From: Chitinophaga horti
Lineage (GTDB): Bacteria; Bacteroidota; Bacteroidia; Chitinophagales; Chitinophagaceae
Length of the DNA: 64,000 nucleotides
Assembly (NCBI RefSeq): GCF_022867795.2
Contig: NZ_CP107006.1
Location: 434,001-498,000 of the forward strand
Direction of reading: 5' to 3'
Shown: in pieces, positions 25,212-34,800 of the stretch
How the letters are laid out: each line of letters begins with the position of its first letter
Numbering within the stretch: position 1 is the first letter of the stretch
The notes under the pieces: model-generated
Database searches by the model: none
Seen by the model: only the letters and a program-made list of their open reading frames with translations
What the model was told of the DNA's origin: nothing
Made by a program: the position numbers and the translations under genes

Positions 25212-25809
25212 CATTAACGCATATACGATTATTCGTCCGTACAAGGTGATAAGGAACGGAGAGGTGCTGACCAACGAAAGCGCCGCTCCCATGCAGGATT
25301 TCCTGCGCCGCCTGTACGACCAGTTTGCCGGTCAGTACCAGAAGTTCCATAAAATGGACCACCTCAGCAAACTGGGATGGCTGGCGACCGAGTTGTTGCT
25401 GCAGGATATGCCGATGACAGGTTACGCCGCGGAAGACACAGCACTGGTGTTCGCCAACCGCAGTGCCAGCCTCGACACGGACGAAAAGTATTACCAGACC
25501 GTGAGTGATATTGCGAGTCCTGCGCTGTTCGTATACACGCTGCCCAATATCGTGACCGGCGAAATCAGCATCCGCCACAAGTTTAAAGGAGAGAACGCCT
25601 TTTTCGTAGCAGATGCATTTGATATACCGATGATGACTGCCTACGCGCAACAACTGCTCGACACCAACGCCGCCAGGGCGTGCATCTGCGGTTGGATAGA
25701 GCAGTACCATGAGGATTTCGAGGCGGTGGTATTTTTAGTAGAAAAAGAAACGCGGGGAGTGGCATTGCCCTTTTCTGCGGAACAAGTTGAAAAATTGTAT
25801 CAATCATAA
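25204..25809 (+). CDS. stand-alone half-ketosynthase-like protein
   Basis: A 201-residue protein resembling only the N-terminal half of a ketosynthase. Segments such as KLGWLATELLL, ALVFANRSASLD and LPNIVTGEISIRHKFKGEN align by eye with the core of condensing enzymes. The position of the catalytic Cys reads VADAFDI, with Ala instead, and both His blocks are missing because the protein stops. It must begin at TTG 25204, which overlaps the stop of the halogenase-like gene, since no ATG exists before codon 30. A structural or scaffolding role next to ACP2 is possible; the function is unknown. Confidence 0.7.
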   Translation: MNSINAYTIIRPYKVIRNGEVLTNESAAPMQDFLRRLYDQFAGQYQKFHKMDHLSKLGWLATELLLQDMPMTGYAAEDTALVFANRSASLDTDEKYYQTVSDIASPALFVYTLPNIVTGEISIRHKFKGENAFFVADAFDIPMMTAYAQQLLDTNAARACICGWIEQYHEDFEAVVFLVEKETRGVALPFSAEQVEKLYQS

Positions 25810-25810
25810 T

Positions 25811-26068
25811 ATGGAAAAGTTGATGGCAGATCTGAAAGCCCAGATCATCGAGCAATTGAATTTACAGGAAGTAAAGCCCGAAGACATTGGCGATGATCAG
25901 CCCTTGTTCAAAGATGGCCTTGGCCTCGATTCTATTGACGCGCTGGAGCTGATCGTATTGCTGCAACAGCACTACCGCATTCGTATGGCCAACCCGGAAG
26001 ATGGACCGAAGATCTTTCATTCCGTGCGTACCATGGCCGAGTTTATCACCGCTAATCAACCCGCATAA
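25811..26068 (+). CDS. acyl carrier protein 2
   Basis: An 85-residue carrier with the phosphopantetheine site in GLGLDSIDALEL (Ser41). ATG 25811 is chosen because it lies right after the stop of the preceding gene and begins a normal ACP helix 1; an upstream extension would run into that gene. The TAATG junction couples it to the ketosynthase that follows. Ser41 is preceded by the canonical Asp and followed by Ile-Asp, while ACP1 has DSLD, so the two may be recognised by different partners. Confidence 0.92.
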   Translation: MEKLMADLKAQIIEQLNLQEVKPEDIGDDQPLFKDGLGLDSIDALELIVLLQQHYRIRMANPEDGPKIFHSVRTMAEFITANQPA

Positions 26069-27264
26069 TGAGCGGTAAGGTGCTGGTAGCCGGCGGCGGC
26101 GTGATTTGTGGTATCGGGCATACATTAGATGCCTGCCTGCAGACGTTTGCCCGCATGGAACCCGGTATGGGCGCTATGCAATACCTGCGTTCTGCGCACA
26201 AAAACACCTTTCCCGTTGCGGAAGTAAAAGCGGACAATGCCACGCTGGCCCAAATGGCCGGCATGCCGGAACATACTACCCGTACCGCTTTGCTGAGCAT
26301 GATCGCAGCTAAGGCGGCCTGGGATAGTACCGGTTTAGGCAACATCAGCGATTACCGTGTAGGCTTCGTATCTGCCAATACCGTTGGTGGTATGGACAAA
26401 ACCGAAGACTTCATGGAAGACTTCCTGCCGGATGCATCCAAAGGCAGGCTGAAAGGTGTTGTTAACCATGAATGTGGTACTATTACCGAGCTGGTAGGTG
26501 ATGCGCTGGGCATCCGTCATCATATGTCGACCATTTCCACCGCCTGTTCTTCCGGCGCTAACGCTATGATGTACGGCTCGCGCCTGATCAGGAATGGCGT
26601 GGTGGATATAGTGATCGCCGGTGGTACAGATGCGCTTACCCGTTTTACGCTGAACGGTTTTAACACCCTCATGATATTGGACCAGCAGAAATGCCGTCCC
26701 TTCGATGATACCCGCACTGGCCTCAACCTGGGTGAAGGTGCAGGTTACGTGGTGTTGGTATCTGAAAAGATAGCGGCGCAGTTACCTCAGGGGGCCTGGT
26801 GCAGTTTAAGCGGCTTTGCGAATGCGAACGACGCCTATCACCAAACCGCCTCCTCGCCCGATGGTACCGGTAACTACCTGGCCATGAAAGGCGCGCTGGA
26901 AATGAGCGGGCTGCAGGCGAACGATATTGCGTATATCAATTTGCACGGTACTGGTACGCAGAATAATGATGTGTCTGAGGGTACGGCGATCGTGCGGTTG
27001 TTCGGGGCAACCATTCCGCCAGCCAGTTCTACCAAATCGTTCACCGGGCATACCCTGGGAGCGAGTGGTGGCATTGAGGCCGTGTTTAGTGCCTTGGCGG
27101 TGAAGGAAGGGATCATTTACCCGAACGCACAGTTTACCACGCAAATGAAGGAACTGCCTTTTTCGCCTGCCACGACCTTCTCCAAAGGCAATGATTTGAG
27201 GCATGTGATGTCTAACTCATTTGGCTTTGGAGGCAATTGTTCGAGTGTAATTTTTTCAAGATAA
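26068..27264 (+). CDS. beta-ketoacyl-ACP synthase, third copy
   Basis: A 398-residue ketosynthase with Cys160 in TISTACSSGANAM, His in NLHGTGTQNND and His in STKSFTGHTLGASGG, a complete triad. It is followed six bases later by a degenerate ketosynthase homologue. This order, active KS then chain-length factor, is the one seen in aryl polyene and type II polyketide systems, so this copy is the best candidate for the main elongating enzyme. It is coupled to ACP2 by a one-base overlap. Confidence 0.92.
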   Translation: MSGKVLVAGGGVICGIGHTLDACLQTFARMEPGMGAMQYLRSAHKNTFPVAEVKADNATLAQMAGMPEHTTRTALLSMIAAKAAWDSTGLGNISDYRVGFVSANTVGGMDKTEDFMEDFLPDASKGRLKGVVNHECGTITELVGDALGIRHHMSTISTACSSGANAMMYGSRLIRNGVVDIVIAGGTDALTRFTLNGFNTLMILDQQKCRPFDDTRTGLNLGEGAGYVVLVSEKIAAQLPQGAWCSLSGFANANDAYHQTASSPDGTGNYLAMKGALEMSGLQANDIAYINLHGTGTQNNDVSEGTAIVRLFGATIPPASSTKSFTGHTLGASGGIEAVFSALAVKEGIIYPNAQFTTQMKELPFSPATTFSKGNDLRHVMSNSFGFGGNCSSVIFSR

Positions 27265-27269
27265 AAGGA

Positions 27270-28307
27270 ATGAAAGCATACATACATGGAGCCGGCTGCA
27301 TTTCTCCGCAGGATACTGCGTCGGGTGCCCCATTCCTGGAAAATGTGAGAAGCTACGAAGGCAATCGCCTGGCCGTAGCCGATCCTGATTACAAACAGTG
27401 GATCGATGTGAAACTCATCCGCCGTATGAGCCGCGTGATCAAAATGGGGGTAGGCGCTTCGCAACTCAGTTTGCAGGATGCCGGTATTACCATGCCCGAT
27501 GCGATCATCACCGGCACCGCTTACGGCTGCCTGGCCGATACGAGCGTGTTTCTCAATAAAATGGTCAGTCAGCAGGAAGAAATGCTGACGCCCACCGCCT
27601 TTATTCAAAGCACCCATAACACCGTAGCAGGACAAATTGCGCTCATGCTCGGTTGTCATGCTTATAACAATACTTTCGTTCACCGCGCCTTTTCGTTCGA
27701 AAGCGCGCTGCTGGACAGTCTTATGATATTGCAGGAAGGCAGCGCCAAAACGGTGCTCGCTGGCGGGCTGGACGAGATTACCGATCATAGTCATACTATT
27801 CTTTCCCGTTTCGGCTTGTTCCGAACTAACAGCAGCGATAGTACGAAACTGTTGAACGAAGCTGGTGAAGGCACCATTAACGGCGAAGGATCTGGCTTCT
27901 TTGTATTGAGCAGCGAACAAGGTAATGCAACGGTGGCGATACACATGCCAGGTACGCTATACAAACCTTCTGGCAGAGAAGAAGTAAAAACATTTATCGA
28001 ACAATACCTGGGAGATACGGTACCTGATGTGATCATCACCGGTCGTAGCGGCGATGCGGCGAACGATGCGATATTGAACGACCTGGAAGATGAGCTGTTT
28101 GCAGGCAAACCTGTTGCAGGGTTTAAGCACCTGAGTGGCGAGTATCCAACGGCTTCGGCCTTTGCGCTGTTCATGGCGGTACAGGCGCTGCGTACGCAAA
28201 AGGTGGCCTTGCTGAAAGGCACGGCACCCGCATCTTTCAAAAATATATTAATTGTAAACCAGTACCAGGGCACGCATTATTCGGCGTCGCTCGTATCGGC
28301 ATGCTAA
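27270..28307 (+). CDS. ketosynthase-like chain-length factor
   Basis: A 345-residue protein with the thiolase-like ketosynthase fold but without the catalytic residues. The Cys block reads FVHRAFSFESALL, with Ala where Cys belongs. The second His block reads KHLSGEYPTASAF, with Glu in place of His. It is about 50 residues shorter than the active enzymes. ATG 27270 (MKAYIHGAGCISPQD) is chosen, as an extension upstream would overlap the previous gene. It probably forms a heterodimer with the ketosynthase encoded just upstream and sets the polyene length. Confidence 0.85.
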   Translation: MKAYIHGAGCISPQDTASGAPFLENVRSYEGNRLAVADPDYKQWIDVKLIRRMSRVIKMGVGASQLSLQDAGITMPDAIITGTAYGCLADTSVFLNKMVSQQEEMLTPTAFIQSTHNTVAGQIALMLGCHAYNNTFVHRAFSFESALLDSLMILQEGSAKTVLAGGLDEITDHSHTILSRFGLFRTNSSDSTKLLNEAGEGTINGEGSGFFVLSSEQGNATVAIHMPGTLYKPSGREEVKTFIEQYLGDTVPDVIITGRSGDAANDAILNDLEDELFAGKPVAGFKHLSGEYPTASAFALFMAVQALRTQKVALLKGTAPASFKNILIVNQYQGTHYSASLVSAC

Positions 28308-29077
28308 ACTATACCACCATACGCATCCTGTTCGCGGCAGCTTTTTGCTTGTCGCTGGTGTTCCATTTCATGAACGGGCCGGTGGCCTGGTGGATATGGG
28401 GCATGATGGGCGTATGTTTCATCGCTTTGCTGGCCTGGGGTGCAAGTGATATTTCCCTCAGCTTCTTTACGCCTGTACATAACCGGGCGGTCACGCAGGA
28501 AAAGCAGGTGGCCCTCTCTTTTGACGATGGGCCTTCTCCGGCAATTACCCCGCAAATACTCGATATTTTATTAGAGCATCAGGTGCCTGGTGCTTTTTTC
28601 TGTATTGGGCAACGTGCGGCGCAAGCGCCGGAATTACTCAAACGTGTACACGAAGAAGGGCATGTGATCGGCAATCATAGCTTCTCACACGCCTTTTGGT
28701 TTGATATGTATGGTACGTCGCGCATGCTGGCAGAACTTAAACAGGCCGACACGGCGATTGCCACGGCCATCGGGCATCAGCCTAAATTATTTCGCCCGCC
28801 TTATGGGGTTACGAATCCTAACCTGGCAAAAGCTATTCGCAAAGGCGGGTACGAGAGCATTGGCTGGAGCATCCGCTCGCTGGATACCGTGGCCCGCGAT
28901 GGTAAACTGCTGTTACAGCGCGTATTGCGGAATGTGCGTCCGGGTGATGTATTCCTGTTTCACGATACCTGCGCGATTACGGTACAGATATTGCCTGAAC
29001 TGATTGAAAGCCTGCGTAATAAAGGCTTTGAGATTGTACGAGTTGATAAATTATTAAACGTGAAGGCTTATGCGTAA
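28301..29077 (+). CDS. NodB-type polysaccharide deacetylase
   Basis: A 258-residue protein with two N-terminal membrane segments (about 5-20 and 27-46) and a NodB deacetylase domain: SFDDGPSPAITP (metal and base Asp), GHVIGNHSFSH (metal His pair), LFRPPYGVTNP and LFHDTC. It would remove an acetyl or other acyl group from a glycan or related substrate at the membrane surface. In a pigment cluster the target may be the head group carried by the polyene. It overlaps the neighbouring genes on both sides (7 and 8 bases). Confidence 0.85.
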   Translation: MLNYTTIRILFAAAFCLSLVFHFMNGPVAWWIWGMMGVCFIALLAWGASDISLSFFTPVHNRAVTQEKQVALSFDDGPSPAITPQILDILLEHQVPGAFFCIGQRAAQAPELLKRVHEEGHVIGNHSFSHAFWFDMYGTSRMLAELKQADTAIATAIGHQPKLFRPPYGVTNPNLAKAIRKGGYESIGWSIRSLDTVARDGKLLLQRVLRNVRPGDVFLFHDTCAITVQILPELIESLRNKGFEIVRVDKLLNVKAYA

Positions 29078-29702
29078 ATGGATATGGATCATAGCATGCC
29101 TGGTGAGTACGGCCGTGCAGGCGCAAAGCACTGGCTTTAAACCGGTAGCCAACCTGGAGCAGTTTAAACAACAGTTTGCCAAAACCGCCCAGCAAACAAA
29201 ATCTATAAAGAGCGATTTTGTACAGGAAAAAAATCTGAGTTTGCTGAGTGAAAAAATCACGAGTAAAGGCAAATTCTGGTTCAAAAAGGAAGATAAGGTG
29301 AAGATGGAGTACCAGCAGCCGTCGTACTACCTGGTGGTCATTAACGGGAAAGATATCAAAACAAAAGACAACAAAAAGGAACAACGGATATCGGCAAAAT
29401 CGAGCAAGGTGTTTCAGCAGGTAAGCCGCATTACGGCGGACTGTGTACAAGGCAATGTATTGAACAATGCCGGTTTCTCTACCAAAGTGTTTGAGAATGC
29501 GCAATACTTTCAGCTGGAAATGACGCCGGTATCAAAAGGTATTAAAGAGTATTTCAGGAAGATCGTGTTATGGGTCGATAAAAAAGATTATTCCGTTACG
29601 AAGATGCAGATGCAGGAACAGAGCGGCGACGATACACTCATGACCTTCGTAAATAAAGAAGTGAACGTAAACATCCCGGATGAAGTATTTGCTGTTAAAT
29701 AG
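29070..29702 (+). CDS. LolA-like periplasmic lipid/lipoprotein carrier
   Basis: A 210-residue protein with a signal peptide (MRKWIWIIACLVSTAVQAQ) and a LolA-type fold: FAKTAQQTKSIKSDFVQEKN, GKFWFKKEDKVKMEYQQP and YFRKIVLWVDKKDYSVTKM, the half-barrel strands of the family. Aryl polyene clusters carry their own LolA copy, thought to carry the lipid-like product across the periplasm. It overlaps the deacetylase gene by 8 bases and the lipoprotein gene by 23. Confidence 0.85.
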   Translation: MRKWIWIIACLVSTAVQAQSTGFKPVANLEQFKQQFAKTAQQTKSIKSDFVQEKNLSLLSEKITSKGKFWFKKEDKVKMEYQQPSYYLVVINGKDIKTKDNKKEQRISAKSSKVFQQVSRITADCVQGNVLNNAGFSTKVFENAQYFQLEMTPVSKGIKEYFRKIVLWVDKKDYSVTKMQMQEQSGDDTLMTFVNKEVNVNIPDEVFAVK

Positions 29703-30294
29703 CCTGTTGCTGTTGTGCGCCTGTACGTCCTCCTACAAAGGATTACAAAAGGCACCAGGCGACGCTGCCTGCGTGGGGCGCTTCCGGCCGCAGTACGAAG
29801 GCACGGTGATTTACAACACCCAGGTGGATGTATTGAACAATCACTTTTCCGGCTTGCTGCTTTTTAAAAAAATGGAAGACAGCAGCATGCGCATCGTGTT
29901 TACCAACGAAATGGGTTTCAAGTTCTTCGATTTTGGGTTTGATGCCGATGGCGGTTTTACGAAATACTACGTAACGCCGAAGATGGATAGAAAGGCCGTG
30001 GTAAAGACGTTGCGGAAGGACTTTGAAATGCTGCTGATGCCATACGATTTTTCCAGGGCCGAAGTGTTGCAGCGGGACGGGCAGCAATACGTAAAAGTGA
30101 AGCTGGATAAAGGTGCGGTGTATTACATTACCGCCGCCAATTGCCGGGAACTGATCAAAGTACAGAACGGCAGCCGTCGCAAACCTGTCGTAGACCTGTG
30201 GATGAAGGCTTACCGTGAAGGTATTCCTGATTCGCTCGACATCATACACCAGAAATTCAAATTCAATATTTCATCACAACGCGTTATAAAATAA
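29680..30294 (+). CDS. lipoprotein, possible LolB-like partner
   Basis: A 204-residue protein with a lipoprotein signal (MKYLLLNSLLLLCAC, acylated Cys near 13-15). The mature part has beta-rich segments such as GTVIYNTQVDVLNNHFSGLL and KFFDFGFDADGGFTKYY, and ends KFKFNISSQRVIK. No family name is certain. Its position directly after the LolA-like gene (23-base overlap) mirrors LolA/LolB or the DUF3261 lipoprotein of other aryl polyene clusters, so it may receive the product at the outer membrane. The role is inference from context. Confidence 0.7.
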   Translation: MKYLLLNSLLLLCACTSSYKGLQKAPGDAACVGRFRPQYEGTVIYNTQVDVLNNHFSGLLLFKKMEDSSMRIVFTNEMGFKFFDFGFDADGGFTKYYVTPKMDRKAVVKTLRKDFEMLLMPYDFSRAEVLQRDGQQYVKVKLDKGAVYYITAANCRELIKVQNGSRRKPVVDLWMKAYREGIPDSLDIIHQKFKFNISSQRVIK

Positions 30295-30665
30295 TGTTAG
30301 CAGGAAAATTTTACACCGTAACACAGCAGGAGCAAACCAGCGAGACCATTAGCACGGCCATCGCCTGGAATGCTGCCCACCCGATATTCGAAGGCCATTT
30401 TCCCGGTCAGCCTGTAGTACCCGGCGTTTGTATGATGCAAACCATCCAGGAAATATTAGGCAATGCGCTTCAGAAAAATGTGATGGTGCGTAAAGCATCG
30501 AACATGAAGTTCCTGAACATGATCGATCCGAACAAACAACCTGCGGTAGACGTGGAGATCAAATACGCTGTTCTCGAAACGCAGGAGTTGAAAGTGACCG
30601 CGCAGATCAAAAGCAGTGAGCTGATATTCTTAAAATTCCAGGGACTTTTCACCGTTAAGCAGTAA
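30294..30665 (+). CDS. FabZ/FabA-like 3-hydroxyacyl-ACP dehydratase
   Basis: A 123-residue hot-dog dehydratase. It contains the catalytic His block FEGHFPGQPVVPGVCMMQ and the acidic partner region TIQEIL. It is shorter than FabZ but complete. With the ApeP-like protein at 20118 it makes a dehydratase pair, as in aryl polyene synthases. Single-base overlaps with both flanking genes show tight coupling. Confidence 0.88.
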   Translation: MLAGKFYTVTQQEQTSETISTAIAWNAAHPIFEGHFPGQPVVPGVCMMQTIQEILGNALQKNVMVRKASNMKFLNMIDPNKQPAVDVEIKYAVLETQELKVTAQIKSSELIFLKFQGLFTVKQ

Positions 30666-31864
30666 TGTATTCGCCCGCTCCATATGATGCCCGTTTTGAA
30701 GCGCACAAAGCCTGTGTGCTGATACCTACTTATAATAACGCGACTACACTGGGCGACGTTATCCGCTCCGTACTGGCCATGACCCGCCACCTTATTATTG
30801 TGAGCGATGGTGCCACAGACGCAACTGCCAGGGTGCTGGAAGAATTTCCGGAATTGCAGGTAGTGGCCTATAAGCCCAATCACGGTAAAGGTTACGCGCT
30901 GCGGAAAGGATTTCGGTATGCACTGTCGCAGGGCTATGATCATGCTATTACGATGGATAGTGATGGCCAGCACTTCGCCAGTGACCTGCCTACCTTTCTC
31001 GATAAACTGGATGAGAAAAAAGATGCGATCGTCATCGGTGCGCGCAACCTGCAACAGGAAAACATGCCCAGCCAGAATACGTTCGCCAATAAATTCTCGA
31101 ACTTCTGGTTTTGGGTAGAAACCGGCATTAAAGCACCCGATACGCAAAGTGGCTTTCGTCTTTACCCGATTCACCGTATAGGCCGCATGCGATCGTTTTG
31201 CAATAAATACGAGTTTGAGGTGGAAGTGGTGGTACGCTCGGTTTGGAAAGGCACAAAGGTCGAGTGGGCGCCCATCAAGGTATATTACCCGCCGAAGGGT
31301 GAGCGTATTTCGCACTTCAGACCGGGAGCCGACATTACGCGCATCACGATCCTTAATACCGTGCTGGTACTCATCTCGTTCTTTTATATCCATCCACGTG
31401 ACTTTATCCGTACGATGTTGCGGGCGGAAGGGCGTAAAGCTTTTTTAGAAAAACACGTGATCAGCCGTGACGAGTCGAATGCAAAGAAGGCCGCATCGAT
31501 AGGTTTTGGCGTGTTCATGGGCATTATTCCTATCTGGGGTTTCCAGATGATTGCAGCCCTTGCATTGGCCACCGTTATGCGCTTAAATAAAGGGTTGGTG
31601 ATTATTGCTGCGAATATCAGTATTCCACCCATGATCCCTGCGATTATTACGCTAAGCTTTCTGATGGGTAAGATTTGGGTAGGAAGAGGCGCAACAGATT
31701 TGTTTTTCAGCCGGGGTATAACGTTGGAAAGTATTAAACTAAACGCGGTACAATACCTTTACGGCAGCATAACACTGGCTATCGTAGCCGGTATTGCCAG
31801 CTGGTTGATTTCGTGGGTGCTGCTCGCTATGTTGCGACGCAAGGCGGCTGCCAAGGCTAACTAA
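30665..31864 (+). CDS. GT2 glycosyltransferase fused to DUF2062 membrane domain
   Basis: A 399-residue protein. Residues 1-230 form a GT-A family 2 glycosyltransferase of the dolichol-phosphate mannosyltransferase type, with VLIPTYNNATTLGDVI, SDGATDAT and the DxD motif in TMDSDGQH (98-100). Residues about 255-395 form a DUF2062 domain with two to three membrane helices (GVFMGIIPIWGFQM). The same fusion is regular in aryl polyene and flexirubin clusters. It may put a sugar on the lipid acceptor or head group. It ends 5 bases before the exporter gene. Confidence 0.87.
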   Translation: MYSPAPYDARFEAHKACVLIPTYNNATTLGDVIRSVLAMTRHLIIVSDGATDATARVLEEFPELQVVAYKPNHGKGYALRKGFRYALSQGYDHAITMDSDGQHFASDLPTFLDKLDEKKDAIVIGARNLQQENMPSQNTFANKFSNFWFWVETGIKAPDTQSGFRLYPIHRIGRMRSFCNKYEFEVEVVVRSVWKGTKVEWAPIKVYYPPKGERISHFRPGADITRITILNTVLVLISFFYIHPRDFIRTMLRAEGRKAFLEKHVISRDESNAKKAASIGFGVFMGIIPIWGFQMIAALALATVMRLNKGLVIIAANISIPPMIPAIITLSFLMGKIWVGRGATDLFFSRGITLESIKLNAVQYLYGSITLAIVAGIASWLISWVLLAMLRRKAAAKAN

Positions 31865-31869
31865 TATTT

Positions 31870-34800
31870 ATGGGTAATTTTTTCATAGCGATCTACAACT
31901 TCTTCAATAAACGTAAGACCCTGCTGTGGCTTTGCGCGGCTCTCAGTTTTGCGTTCGTTGCCTTTTTTGCTTCCAGGATAAAACTGGAAGAAGACATTAC
32001 CCGCATTTTACCCCGCGACCAAAAGATCGACCGCCTGCAACAATTCCTGCAAAGCTCCCGTTTTGCGGATAAGCTGGTGGTCACTATTTCTCAGAAAGAT
32101 ACGTCGGCAGCCGCCGACCCCGATAGTCTGACCGCCTTCGCCGCTGCCCTTAGCGAACAGGCACAGGCACAATGGCAGCCTTACATCAAAACCATACAGG
32201 CGCAAACAGACGATGCTGCCATGCTGGAAGTAATGGGGGCCATCCGCGAAAACCTGCCCATCTTTTTAGAAGAAAAAGATTACCAGCGCATTGATACGCT
32301 CATCACAACAACACAACTACAGCAAACACTTGCCTCCAATTATAACACGCTACTTTCACCGGCCGGCATGGTCATGAAACAGATGATCCGGCAAGATCCG
32401 GTAGGCATATCGTGGCTGGGGGTGAAGAAGTTACAGCAGTTGCAGTATGATGAGCAGTTTGACCTCTACGATAATTTTGTGGTGACGAAAGACCTTCGCC
32501 ACCTGATGATATTTATAACGCCTTCCAATCCGCCCGGCGCCACTGGCAAAAATGCTGTATTCCTGGCGGGATTGGATAAACTGGTGGATAGTCTGCACCG
32601 GGTATACCCCGGCGTAGAAGCTTCTTATTTCGGCGCCACCGCCGTATCGGTGGGTAACGCGCAACAACTGCGGCAGGACACGATGTTTACGCAGGGCATT
32701 ACGGTCGTACTGCTCGTGATCCTCATCGGCCTGTTCTTTCGCCGCAAACGCGCGCCGCTACTGGTGATGATGCCTGTCGTATTCGGCGGCCTGTTCTCCC
32801 TCGCGATGGTGTACTTCGTACAGGGCAGCATTTCCGTTATCGCACTGGGTGGCGGTTGCGTGGTGTTGGGCATCGCGGTGAATTATTCGCTGCATGTGTT
32901 CAATCACTACCGGCACTTACCGGATATACGATTGGTGTTGAAGGATTTGTCGTTGCCGATGACGATCGGTGGACTCACTACGATTGGCGGTTTCCTCTGT
33001 TTACAGTTCGTAAAATCGCCCATGTTGCAGGATACTGGTCTATTCGCCGCCTGCAGCCTGATCGGTGCGTCGCTGTTTTCGCTGATCTTTTTACCGCATT
33101 TCATCGTACTCGGTAAACAACGGCAGGTAGCGGCGTCGCATAACATTATCGACAGACTGGCAGCCTATCGCCCCGAACGCAATAAGTACCTTGTATACGG
33201 CATACTCGCGCTTACAGTCGTGTTTTTCTTTACCATGCGCAAAGTCGGTTTCGAAAGCGATATGATGCGCATGAACTTCATGCCGGATAAACTGAAGATC
33301 GCGGAAGATAAGCTCAATCGCATTAACCAGTACGCCGCCCAAAATATCTATTTGCTTTCCGAAGGCAAAACGTTGGATGAGGCCCTGCAACACCGCGAAG
33401 CATTGAGTAGTGAGTTGTCGAAACTTGTACAGGACGGTGCCGTAAAAAAAGTATCCGGCGTAGGCGGACTGTTACTTTCCGAAGCCGGACAACGCGCCCG
33501 CATCGCCCGCTGGAACGCTTACTGGACGCCAGGAAAAAAGCAGCAATTGCTGGCGGCATTAAAAGCGGAAGCCGCGCAATACAAGTTTAAACCGGAAGCC
33601 TTTGCACCTTTTGAAGCATTGCTCGATAAATCTTACAGCACTTTGTCTGCCGAAACATCAGGTTTATTGCAGACGGGTTTCCTCGGCGATTTTATTACGC
33701 GGCAAGGCAACGCTGCCTCGGTGGTTACGATCTTAAAAGCCGATCCCGCGAAGAAGCAAGATGTGTATGCCTCGCTGGATGGCCGCGCTAATACCGTCAT
33801 CTTCGATAAACAGTACACCGCCAACCGCCTCGCGGAAGTGATCCAGGAGGAATTCAACAGCATCGCCTGGATGACGGGGGTATTGGTATTCGTCGCCTTA
33901 CTTATTTCTTACGGACGTATCGAACTGGCGCTGATCACGTTTATCCCGATGATGCTCAGTTGGGTATGGATACTCGGCATCATGGGGCTTTTCGGCATCA
34001 AGTTTAATATCGTTAATATCATTCTCTCTACTTTTATTTTTGGGTTGGGAGATGATTACAGCATATTCACGATGGATGGCCTCTTGCAGGAATACCGCAC
34101 GGGTGGTAAACATCTTCCCTCGTTCAAATCTTCTATTTTCTTTTCCGCAATCACGACCATGCTCGGCCTAGGCGTGCTCATCTTCGCTAAACATCCCTCG
34201 CTTCGTTCCATCGCGCTCATCTCGATCATCGGTATTGGTTGTGTGGTATTGATTTCGCAGGTAATGATCCCATTCTTATTTAACTGGCTCATCACCAACA
34301 GGGTGAAGAAAGGTCGCGCTCCCTGGACGCTACACGGTTGGTCGAAGTCGGTGTTCTCGCTCACTTATTTCGCGCTCGGCAGCTGGATCATGACACTGAT
34401 CGGCTGGATCTTCATCAGGTTTAATCCTGTTAAAAGTGAGAAGATCAAGTTTACGTATCACGTTTTATTGTCGAAGTTTACCTGGTCTGTGTTACACATC
34501 ATGGTAAATGTGAAGAAGCGGCGTATCAATCCGATGAACGAGCAGTTAAAAAAGCCGGCTGTCATCATCAGTAACCACCAGTCTTTCCTCGATATTCTCG
34601 CTTCTACCATGTATCATCCGCAGGTGATATTGCTTACCAATGAGTGGGTGTGGAAGTCGCCGATATTCGGCGCAGTGGTACGTATGGCCGATTATTACCC
34701 CGTAGCAGAGGGCGCAGAAGGCAGCGTTGACAAGATCCGCGAAAAGGTAAAACTGGGCTATTCGGTCGTAGTCTACCCAGAGGGCACGCGTTCGCCTGAT

